DNA from: Acridotheres tristis
Taxonomy: Eukaryota > Chordata > Aves > Passeriformes > Sturnidae
Assembly (NCBI GenBank): GCA_037013685.1
Contig: CM072909.1
Span: forward strand, 1,612,001-1,676,000
Length of the DNA: 64,000 nucleotides
Reading direction: 5' to 3'
Of the stretch, positions 44,301-56,300 are shown piece by piece. The notes under the pieces were generated by a model that was not told where the DNA came from, did no database searches, and worked only from the letters and a program-made list of their open reading frames with translations. The stretch's first letter is position 1, and every line of letters begins with the position of its first letter. The position numbers were made by a program, and so were the translations under genes.

Positions 44301-47300
44301 GGGGACAGGGAAAGGGGACAGGGAAAGGGGACAGGGAATGGGGACAGGGATATGGGGACAGGGATATGGGGACAGGGATATGGGGACAGGGAATGGGGAC
44401 AGGGAATGGGGACAGGGAATGGGACAGGGATATGGGGACAGGGATATGGGGACAGGGGGTCCCTTGTCCCAGGATGTCCCAGGCACTCACTGGAGCAGGA
44501 CGCAGACGGTGACGAGCAGGGCCGAGGCCACCACGGCCACCACGAGCAGGGCTGTGATCGTCTGCTTCTTCTGATTGGCTGCCACCACGGCCAGCAGGTC
44601 AGCGTGCTCACAGCGTGTCCCCACGTACCCCGAGTGACACCTGGGGACACAGAGCAGGTCAGTGTGTCCCCACGTACCCCGAGTGACACCTGGGGACACA
44701 CAGGGACACAGAGCAGGTCAGTGTGTCCCCACGTACCCCGAGTGACACCTGGGGACACAGAGCAGGTCAGTGTGTCCCCACGTACCCCGAGTGACACCTG
44801 GGGACACAGAACAGGTCAGTGTGTCCCCACGTACCCCGAGTGACACCTGGGGACACAGAGCAGGTCAGTGTGTCCCCACGTACCCCGAGTGACACCTGGG
44901 GACACCTGGGGGACACGGGGTCACCAGGGGACAGGGACACACAGAAACAGGGACAGAGAATCAGGGAACAAGGACAGAGGAGTCACCTTGGGACAGGGAC
45001 AAACAGGAGGGACAGAGGAGTCACCTCAGGACAGGGAGACACCCCAGGATTGGGACACAGGAGTCACCCCAGGACAGGGACACGTGGAACAAGGACAGGG
45101 ACACACGGGGACAGGGACACGTGGGAATGGGGACAGGGAGTCACCCCAGGACAGGGACACGTGGGAACAGAGACAGGGTGTCACCCCAGGATTGGGACAC
45201 ACCAGAGGGACACAGGAGTCACCTCGGGACAGGGACACAAGGCAGGGACAGGGAGTCACCCTGGGAACAGGGACACACAGGAGGGACAGCAGAACCACCC
45301 TGGGACACCAAACCCCGAGTTTGGGATCACCAGGACACCAAACCCTGGAGTTTGGGGATCCTCAGAACAGCAATCCTGGAGTTCTGGGATTCCATGGACA
45401 CCAAACCCAGACTTCTGGACTCCCCAGGACACCAACCCCCAAATTTTGGGATTGCCAGGACATCAAACCCTGGAGTTTTGGTCTCCCCAGGACACCAACC
45501 CTGGAGTTTGGGGACCCCCAGGACAGCAGACCCAGAATTTTGGGACCCCCAGGACACTGAACCCGCAGTTTTGGGATCTCCAGGACACCAAACCTGGAGT
45601 TTTGGTTTCCCCAGGACAACAACCTTGGAGTTTTGTGATTCCATGAACGCCAACCCTGCAGTCTGGGGACCCCCAGGACTCTAAACCTGGAGTTTTGGGA
45701 CCACCAGGACACCAAATCTGGAGTTTTATGGTTCCATGGACACCAAACTCACAGTTTTGGGACGACCAGGACACCAAACTCGGAGTTTTGAGATCCCTAG
45801 GACACCAAACATGGGGTTTTGATCTCCCCAGGACACCAACTCATGAGTTTTGGTCTCCTTAGGACACCAAACCTGGAGTTTTGGGATCTCCAGGACACTA
45901 AACCTGGAGTTTTAGGATCCCCAGGACACCAAACCCGGAGTTTTGGGTTTCCAAGAACACCAAACCCACAGTTTTGGGATCTCCAGGACACTAAACCTGG
46001 AGTTTTAGGATCCTCAGGACACTAAACCCGGAGTTTTGGGACTCCTAGGACACCAGACCTGGAGTTTTGGGATTTCCAGGACACCAGACCTGGAGTTTTG
46101 GGACCACCAGGACACCAAACCTGGAGTTTTGAGATCCCCAAGACTCTAAACCTGGAGTTTTGGGACCACCAGGACACCAGATCCAGAGTTTTGGGATCCC
46201 TAGGACACAAAACATGGGGTTTTGATCTCCCCAGGACACCAACTCGGAAGTTTTGGGATCCCTAGGACATCAGACCTGGAGTTTTGAGATCCCAAGAACA
46301 CCAAACCTGGGGTTTTGATCTCCCCAGGACACCAACTCAGGAGTTTTGGTCTCCTTAGGACGCCAAACCCACAGTTTTGGGATTTCCAGGACATTAAACC
46401 TGGAGTTTTAGGATCCTCAGGACACCAGACCTGGAGTTTTGAGATCCCCAAGACTCTAACCCTGGAGTTTTGGGACCATCAGGACACCAAACCTGGAGTT
46501 TTGGGATCCCTAGGACACGAGATGCAGAGTTTTGGGATCCCTAGGACACCAAACCCGGAGTTTTGGGATCCCTAGGACACCAGATCCAGAGTTTTGGGAT
46601 CCCTAGGACACCAAACCCGGAGTTTTGGGATCCCTAGGACACCAAACCCGGAGTTTTGGGATCCCTAGGACACCAAACCCGGAGTTTTGGGATCCCTAGG
46701 ACACCAAACCCGGAGTTTTGGGATCCCTAGGACACCAAACCCGGAGTTTTGGGATCCCTAGGACACCAGATCCAGAGTTTTGGGATCCCTAGGACACCAG
46801 ATCCAGAGTTTTGGGATCCCTAGGACACCAAACCCGGAGTTTTGGGACCACCAGCACACCAAACCTGGAGTTTTAGGATCCTCAGCACACCAGACCTGGA
46901 ATTTGGGGTTTCACCAGCACACCAAACCCAGCCTTTTGGTCTCCCCAGGACCCCACCGTGGTGATCTGGGGTCACCCCGAGCTCGGGGCACTCACACGCA
47001 GGCGGGTTTGTCCTCCTGCACCAGGAAGCGGCAGGTGCCGTGGAAGCAGAACTGGCTGTGGGAGTCGGGACACTCGTTGAAGTGTGACCTCACTGCTGCT
47101 GCCACCGGAGCTGCGGGAAAAACGGGGCACAAAACGGCGTTTTTGGGCAGCCCCGAACCCAAATCCCAAACCCAAATCCCAAATCCCAAACCCCAAACCC
47201 CGGGCACAACAGCTCCGCTTTAGGGTTTATTTTGGGATCGCTGTGTGGGATCCCAAAGAGCCCAAGCCGGGTCCCTGCTTCAATAATCCCTCAGGAATTT

Positions 47301-50300
47301 CCTAAAGAGCTTAAAAGGGAGGAGGAGGGAGTGAAAGCCGGCTCCTGTTTCCCATTAAAGCCCCCGCTGGTTTGAATTATCCCTGGGGAAGGGAACATCC
47401 TGCTCCGGGAGCATCCCGGGATCCAGGCACTTCCGATCGCCGCCGCTTCAAAGCCACCCCCGGCCCCTGAGCCCCAGATGGGGGCGATTAAAGCCAGGGC
47501 TGTGGGCTGGGAGCACGGCCGGGCCCTTGGGGTGGCTTGGGTGGGATGTCCCCGTGTCCCCATGTCCCTGTGCCCCCGTTTAAGGGGTCCTCGGGGTGGG
47601 GATGTCCCCGTGTCCCCATCTCAGGGTGGCTCACATTGGGATGTCCCTGTGTCCCCAGGTCCCTGTGCCCCCATTTAAGGGGTCCTTGGGGTGGCTTGGG
47701 TGGGATGTCCCCGTGTCCCCATGTCCCTGTGCCCCCGTTTAAGGGGTCCTCGGGGTGGCTCACATTGGGATGTCCCCGTGTCCCCATGTCCCTGTGCCCC
47801 CATTTAAGGGGTCCTCGGGGTGGCTCAGGTTGGGATGTCCCTGTGTCCCCATCTCAGGGTGGCTCACATTGGGATGTCCCTGTGTCCCCATGTCCCTCTG
47901 CCCCCATTTAAGGGGTCCTTGGGGTGGCTTGGGTTGGGATGTCCCCGTGTCCCCATCTCAGGGGTACCTGGGGTGGCTCACGCTGGGATGTCCCTGTGTC
48001 CCCATCTCAGGGGTACCTGGGGTGGCTCACTCTGGGATGTCCCTGTGTCCCCATGTCTCCATCTCAGGGTCCTTAAGGTGGCTTGGGTGGGATGTCCCTG
48101 TGTCCTCATGTCCCCATCTCAGGGTCCTCAGAGTGGCTCGAGTTGGGATGTCCCCATGTCCCCATCTGAGGGTCACTGAGGTGGCTCACATTGGGATGTC
48201 CCCATGTCCCCAGCTCTGGGAAGAGGGACCTTCAGGGTGGCTCAGGTTGGGATGTCCCTGTGTCCCCATCTGAGGGGTCCTTGGGGTGGCTCACATTAGG
48301 ATGTCCCTGTGTCCCAAACTCTGGGAAATGGCACCCTTGGGGACATTGGGATGTCCCTGTGTCCCCATCTGAGGGGTACCTGGGGTGGTTCGGGTTGGGA
48401 TGTCCCCATGTCCCCATTTAAGGGGTCCTTGGGGTGGCTCACACTGGGATATCCCCGTGTCCCCAACGCTGGGAAAAGGCACCCTTGGGATGTCCCTGTG
48501 TCCCCATCTGGGGGTCCTTGGGGTGGCTTGGGTTGGGATGTCCCCGTGCCCCCATGTCCCCATCTGGGGGTCCTTGGGGTGGCTTGGGTTGGGATGTCCC
48601 CGTGCCCCCATGTCCCCATCTGAGGGTCCTTGGGGTGGCTCAGGTTGGGGTGTCCCTGTGTCTCTGTGTCCCCATCTCAGGGTCCTTCGGGTGGCTTGGG
48701 TGGGATGTCCCCGTGTCCCCATCTGGGGGTCCTCGGGGTGACTCACATTGGGATGTCCCCATGTCCCTGTGTCCCCATCTCAGGGTGGCTCACATTGGGA
48801 TGTCCCTGTGTGCCCATTTAAGGGGTCCTTGGGGTGGCTCACACTGGGATATCCCCGTGTCCCCAACTCTGGGAAAAGACACCCTTGGGATGTCCCTGTG
48901 TCCCCGTTTAAGGGGTCCTTGGGGTGGGTCAGTCTGGGATGTCCCTGTGTCCCCATCTGAGGGGTACCTGGGGTGGCTCTGGTTGGGATGTCCCCATGTC
49001 CCCAACTCTGGGAAAAGGCACCCTTGGGATGTCCCCGTGTTCCCATTTAAGGGATCCTTGGGGTGGCTCGGGTTGGGATGTCCCCGTGTCCCCATCTGAG
49101 GGTCCTTGGGGTGGGTCAGTCTGGGATGTCCCTGTGTCCCCAACTCTGGGAAAAGGCACCCTTGGGGACATTGGGATGTCCCCGTGTCCCCACGTCCCCA
49201 TCTCAGGGTCCTTGGGGAGATTTCCCAAAATGGAAATTTCCCAGCCCCAAAACGAGTTTGGGTACAAATCCAATGGGAAAGGAACCACCCAAAACCTCTC
49301 AGCACCGTTCCCATAAATGCTTCCCTATCAATGCTATGGGGTCATCCCCTTTTCCACCCCAAAAGAAGATTTCCCAGCCCCAAAAGGGAGATTTCCCAGC
49401 CCCAAAAGGGAGATTTCCCAGCCCCAAAAGGGAGATTTCCCAGCCCCAAAAGGGAGATTTCCCATCCCCAAAAGGGAGATTTCCCAGCCCCAAAAGGGAG
49501 ATTTTCCCAGCCCCAAAAGGGAGATTTTCCCAGCCCCAAAAGGGAGATTTTCCCAGCCCCAAGAGGGAGATTTTCCACCCTAAAAGAATTTTGAGCACAA
49601 ATCCATGGGGAAAGGAGCTGCCAGCACCCTCGGGGTGACAGAAATGCCACGGGGTTTTGTTCCCATGTGATGCCATTGAGCCATCCCCTTTTCCACCCCA
49701 AAAGGGAGATTTCCCAGCCCTAAAAGGGAGATTTCCCAGCCCTAAAAGAATTTTGGGCACAAATCCTTAGGGAAAGGGGCTGCCAGCACCCTCGGGGTGA
49801 CAGGAATGTCACGGGGCTTTGCTCCCAATGCTCCTGGCACCACATTCCCAACTCATGCCATTATCCAGCCCATTTTCCAGCCCCAAAAGGAAAAGGTTTC
49901 TGGCCCCACAAGGAAAGAGTTTCTAGCCCCAAAAGGAAAGTTTTGAGCCCCAAAAAGAAAAGGTTTCTGGTTCCCCAAAAAGGGATTTCCCAGCTCCAAA
50001 AGGAAAGAGTTTCTAGCCCCAAAAGGAAGGGATTTCCAGCCCTACAAGGAAAAGGTTTCTCATCCCCATAAGGAAAAAATTTCTGCCCCCCCCCCCCCAA
50101 AAAGAGTTTCCAGCCCCACAAGGAAAGAGTTTCCAGCCCCAAAAGGAAAAGGTTTCTGGCCCCACAAGGAAAGAGTTTTGAGCCCCAAAAAGAAAAGGTT
50201 TCTAGCCCCAAAATGAAAGTTTTGAGCCCCAAAAAGTAAAGGTTTCTGGTTCCCCAAAAAGGGATTTCCCAGCCCCAAAAGGAAAAGGTTTCTGGCCCCA

Positions 50301-53300
50301 CAAGGAAAGAGTTTCTAGCCCCAAAAGGAAGGGATTTCCAGCCGCAAAAGGAAAAGGTTTCTAGCCCCAAACGGAAAGTTTTGAGCCCCAAAAAGAAAAG
50401 GTTTCTGGTTCCCCAAAATGAGATTTCCCAGCTCCAAAAGGAAAGAGTTTCTAGCCCCAAAAGGAAGGGATTTCCAGCCCTACAAGGAAAAGGTTTTTCA
50501 GCCCCAAAAGGAAAAAGTTTCTGGCCCTCCCCCAAAAAAAAGTTTCCAGCCCCACAAGGAAAGAGTTTCCAGCCCCAAAAAGAAAAGGTTTCTAGCCCCA
50601 AAAGGAAAGAGTTTTGAGCCCCAAAAAGAAAAGGTTTCTGGTTCCCCAAAATGAGATTTCCCAGCTCCAAAAGGAAAGAGTTTCTAGCCCCAAAAGGAAG
50701 GGATTTCCAGCCCCACAGGGAGAAGGTTTTTCAGCCCCAAAAGGAAAAAGTTTCTGGCCCCCAAAAAAGAGTTTCCAGCTCCAAAAGAAAAAAGTTTCTG
50801 GCCCCCAGAAAAGGGTTTCCAGCCCCACAAGGAAAGGAATGGGGCTCTGTGGTTTGGGGGGGCAGAATTCCCCAAATCCCGGCGCAGGGACCCTCGGGGT
50901 GGGGGGGATCCCACCAGGAGCTGCTGTGCCTGAGCCCGGCAGGATCAATGGCTCATTCAGGGCATGGAAACCTCCTGTGGGGCTGGAAAGCTCCTGTGGG
51001 GCTGAAAAACCCTCTCCTTGTGGGGCTGGAAACCTCCTGTGGGGCTGGAAACCCTTTCCTTGTGGGGCTGGAAACCTCCTGTGGGGCTGGAAACCCTTTC
51101 CTTGTGGGGCTGGAAACCTCCTGTGGGGCTGAAAAACCCTCTCCTTGTGGGGCTGGAAACCTCCTTGTGGGGCTGGAAAAACCTTCCTTTAGAACAGGGA
51201 AACCTTTTCCTTTTAGAGCTGGAAATCCTCTCCTATGGGGCTGGAAACCCACTCCTTGTGGGGCTGGAAACCCACTCCTTGTGGGGCTGGAAACCCTCTC
51301 CTTGTGGGGCTGGAAACCCTCTCCTATGGGGCTGGAAACTCTTTCCTTGTGGGGCTGGAAATCCTCTCCTTGTGGGGCTGGAAATCCTCTCCTTGTGGGG
51401 CTGGAAACCCTCTCCTTGTGGGGCTGGAAACCCTTTCCTTGTGGGGCTGGAAACCCTCTCCTATGGGGTTGGAAAAACCTTCCTTTAGAACTGGGAAACC
51501 TTTTCCTTTCAGAGCTGGAAATTCTTTCCTTGTGGGACTGGAAACCCTTTCCCTTTGGGCTGGAAAACTCTTTCCTTTTGGGGCTGCAAACTCTTTTTTG
51601 GGGGGCTGAAAACGCTTTCCTTGTAGGGAAACCCTCTATTTTGGAGCCAAAACCTTTTCCTTGTGGGGCCAGAAACCCTTTGTTTTTGGGGCTGCAAACC
51701 CTTTTTTTGGGGCCAGAAACCCTTTTTTGGGAGGGCTAGAAACCCTTGTTTTTGGGGCCAGAAAACTTTGTTTTTAGGGCCAGAAACTCTTTTTTTGGGG
51801 CTGCAAACCCTTTTTGGTTTTGGGGCTGCAAACCCTTTTTGTTTTTGGGGCTGCAAACCCCTTTTTGTTTTTGGGGCTGCAAACCCTTTTTGATTTTGGG
51901 GCTGCAAACCCCTTTTGTTTTTGGGGCTGCAAACCCTTTTTTGGGGCTGCAAACCCCTTTTTTTGGGGCTGCAAACCCCTTTTTTTGGGGCTGCAAACCC
52001 CTTTTGTTTTGGGGGCTGCAAACCCTTTTTTGGGGCTACAAACCCCTTTTTTAGGGGCTGCAAACCCCTTTTGTTTACGGGGCTGCAAACCCTTTGTTTT
52101 TAGGGCTGAAAACCATTTTTTGGGGCTGCAAACCCTTTTCGTTTTTGGGGCTACAAACCCTTTTTTTGGGGCTGCAAACCCTTTGTTTATGGGGCTGCAA
52201 ACCCTTTGTTTTTAGGGCTGAAAACCATTTTTTGGGGCTGCAAACCCTTTTCGTTTTTGGGGCTACAAACCCTTTTTTTGGGGCTGCAAACCCTTTTGGT
52301 TTTTGGGGCTGAAAACCCTTTTTGTTTTTGGGGCTACAAACCCTTTTTTTGGGGCTGCAAACCCTTTTTTTTGGGGCTGCAAACCATTCCCAGTTTTTCC
52401 CTCGGGGATCTGGAGGCAGGATCCCACCCTGGCCCCGTTATCCCATCCGAGCAGGGTTTGGGGTCCCGGGATATCCCGGAATTCCCGCCGGGCTCTCACC
52501 GTTCCGGGCGGCCGTGGTGTTGTCCAGGGCGTGGCACGCGGCCAGCAGGACACCTGTGGGGAGGGACACGGGGGTCAGCCCCACCCCGACCCCAAAAACT
52601 CAGGGGATTTAGGGTCAGCCCCACCCTGACCCCAAAAACACAGCGGGATTTAGGGTCAGTCACACTCTGACCCCAAAAACTCAGGGGATTTAGGGTCAGC
52701 CCCATCCCGACCCCAAAAACTCAGGGGATTTAGGAACAGCCCCATCCCGACCCCAAAAACACAGGGGATTTAGGGTCAGCCCCACCCCGACCCCAAAAAC
52801 ACAGCGGGATTTAGGGTCAGCCCCACCCCGACCCCAAAAACTCAGGGGATTTAGGGTCGGCCCCACCCCGACCCCAAAAACACAGCGGGATTTAGGGTCA
52901 GCCACGCCCCGACCCCAAAAACACAGGGGATTTAGGGTCAGCCCCACCCCGACCCCAAAAACTCAGGGGATTTAGGGTCAGCCCCACCCCGACCCCAAAA
53001 ACACAGCGAGATTTAGGGTCAGCCCCACCCCGACCCCAAAAACACAGGGGATTTAGGAACAGCCACACCCTGATCCCAAAAACACAGCGGGATTTAGGGT
53101 CAGCCACACCCCGACCCCAAAAACACAGCGGGATTTAGGGTCAGTCACACCCTGACCCCAAAAACACAGCGGGATTTAGGGTCAGCCACACCCCGACCCC
53201 AAAAACACAGCGGGATTTAGGGTCAGTCACACCCTGACCCCAAAAACACAGCGGGATTTAGGAACAGCCACACCCTGATCCCAAAAACACAGCGGGATTT

Positions 53301-56300
53301 AGGAACAGCCCCACCCTGACCCCAAAAATTCAGGGGATTTAGGGTCAGTCACACTCTGACCCCAAAAACTCAGGGGATTTAGGGTCAGTCACACCCCGAC
53401 CCCAAAATTTCAGGGGATTTAGGGTCAGCCCCACCCTGACCCCAAAAACTCAGGGGATTTAGGGTCAGCCCCACCCGGACCCCAAAAACACAGGGGATTT
53501 AGGAACAGCCACACCCTGATCCCAAAAACACAGCGGGATTTAGGGTCAGCCCCACCCCGACCCCAAAAATTCAGGGGATTTAGGGTCAGCGCCACCCTGA
53601 CCCCAAAAACTCAGGGGATTTAGGGTCAGTCACACCCCGACCCCAAAAACTCAGGGGATTTAGGGTCAGTCACACCCCGACCCCAAAAACACAGCGGGAT
53701 TTAGGGTCAGTCACACCCCGACCCCAAAAACACAGCGGGATTTAGGGTCAGCCCCACCCCGACCCCAAAAACACAGCGGGATTTAGGGTCAGTCACACCC
53801 CGACCCCAAAAACACAGCGGGATTTAGGGTCAGCCCCACCCCGACCCCAAAAACACAGCGGGATTTAGGGTCAGTCACACTCTGACCCCAAAAACTCAGG
53901 GGGATTTAGGGTCAGCCCCACCCTGACCCCAAAAACACAGCGGGATTTAGGGTCAGCAAAACCCTGACCCCAAAAATACAGGGGGTGATTTAGGGTCAGC
54001 AAAACCCTGATCCCAAAAATCTTAGGAGGGGGATTTAGGGGCGCCAAAACCTTGATCCCAAAAAACTCGGGGGGGGAGGGGGATTTAGGGTCAGCCACGC
54101 CCTGACCCCAAAAAGCTCAGAGGGGCATTTATAGGGTCAGCAAAACCCTGATCCCAAAAAAGTCAGGGCAGGCTTTAGGGTCAGCCACACCCTGACCCCA
54201 AAAAACTCAGAGAGAAATTTATAGGGTCAGCAAAACCCTGATCCCAAGAAGCTCAGCGGGGAGATTTAGGGTCCCCAAAACCCTGATCCCCAAAAAAACT
54301 CAGAGGGGAATTTATAGGGTCACCAAAACCTTGATCCCCAAAAAACTGAGGGGGGGATTTAGGGTCGCCAAAACCACTGGGAGATTTTTAAGGAAAAGGC
54401 AGGAGTGACCCCCCCCCCCCACCCCGAGCAGGTGGAATTCTGGAAAACTGGGGGGGGTCCCGGTGGGAATGAGCCCGGGAGGGCACAGAGGGGTCCGGGG
54501 GTCCCCAGGGCCGGGATCGGAGCCCCGTTCCCGCACGGATCGAACCCAACGGCGCGGGAACGGCGGCGGGAGGAGGGGGAGGAGCCTGGGGCGGCGGGGA
54601 TCCACCCCAAATCCAGGGATCCACCCCAAATCCAGGGATCTGTCCCAAATCCAGGGATCCGCCCCAAATCCGGGATCCACCCCAAATCCAGGGATCCGCC
54701 CCAAATCCAGGGATCCGCCCCAAATCCGGGATCCACCCCAAATCCAGGGATCCACCCCAAATCCGGGATTCGCCCCAAATCCGGGATCCGCCCCAAATCC
54801 AGGGATCCACCCCAAATCCAGGGATCCGCCCCAAATCCGGGATCCACCCCAAATCCAGGGATCCGCCCCAAATCCAGGGATCCGCCCCAAATCCAGGGAT
54901 CCGCCCCAAATCCAGGGATCCGCCCCAAATCCAGGGATTCGCCCCAAATCCAGGGATCCACCCCAAATCCGGGATCCACCCCAAATCCAGGGATCCACCC
55001 CAAATCCGGGATCCACCCCAAATCCAGGGATCCGCCCCAAATCCAGGGATCCGCCCCAAATCCAGGGATCCGCCCCAAATCCGGGATCCGCCCCAAATCC
55101 GGGATTCACCCCAAATCCAGGGATTCACCCCAAATCCGGGATCCACCCCAAAATCCGGGGATCCGCCCCAAATCCAGGGATCCACCCCAAATCCAGGAAT
55201 CCACCCCAAATCCGGGATCCGTCCCAAATCCGGGATCCACCCCAAATCCAGGGATCCGCCCCAAATCCAGGGATCCGCCCCAAATCCAGGGATCCACCAC
55301 AAATCCGGGATCCGTCCCAAATCCGGGATCCGCCCCAAATCCAGGGATTCGCCCCAAATCCAGGGATCCACCCCAAATCAAGGGATCCACCTGGAGCTGC
55401 AGGGATCCACCCAGGGCTTAAAGGATCCAACACAAATCCCGGGATCCACCTGGGGCTGCGGGGATCCAACACCATTTCAGGGATCCACCCCAAATTCAGG
55501 GATCCACCCAGGGCTGCGGGGATCCAATACAAATTCAGGGATCCACCAGAACGTCAGGAATCCTCCACAGCTTGGGGGATCCACTGGAGCTCCAGGGATC
55601 CACCATGGCTCCAGGGATCCACTGGAGCTTTAAGAATCTACCAAGGGCTTCGGGGATGCACCTTGGCCTTGGGTATCCACCACAGCTGCACGGATCTACC
55701 AGAGCTCCAGGGATCCACCAGAATTTCAGGGATCCACCACAGCTTCACGGATCTACCGGAGCTCCAGGGATCCACCAGAATTTCAGGGATCCACCACAGC
55801 TTCACGGATCTACCAGAGCTCCAGGGATCCACCACAAATTCGGGGACCTTCCACGGCTCTGGGGATCCACTGGAGTTTCAGGGATCCACCAGAACTTCAG
55901 GGATCCTCCACAACTTTTGGGATCCTCCATGGCTTCAGGGATCCGCTGCAGCTCCAGGGATCCACCTGATCCTCAGGGATCCGCTGGAGCTTCAAGGATT
56001 TACCCAGGGCTTCCAGGATCCACCATGGCCTCAGGGATCCACTGGAGCGCCAGGGATCCACCACGGCTCCAGGGATCCACTGGAGCGCCAGGGATCCACC
56101 AGAGTTCCAGGGATGCACTGGAGTTCCAGGGATCCACTGGAGCACCAGGGATCCACCATGGCCTCAGGGATCCACCATGGCCTCAGGGATCCACCACGGC
56201 TCCAGGGATCCACTGGAGCTCCAGGGATCCCCTATGGCCTCAGGGATCCTCCAAGGCTTCCCCGGTTTCCTGGCAGACCTCAGGGATTTTCCTCCCTCCC

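Noticed and set aside
42375..44843. Long frames of GQGYGD or PCPHIPV repeats over TGFA intron 4
   Set aside because: They cross genuine TGFA exons 4 and 5 in the wrong strand or frame, and consist of the intron minisatellite.
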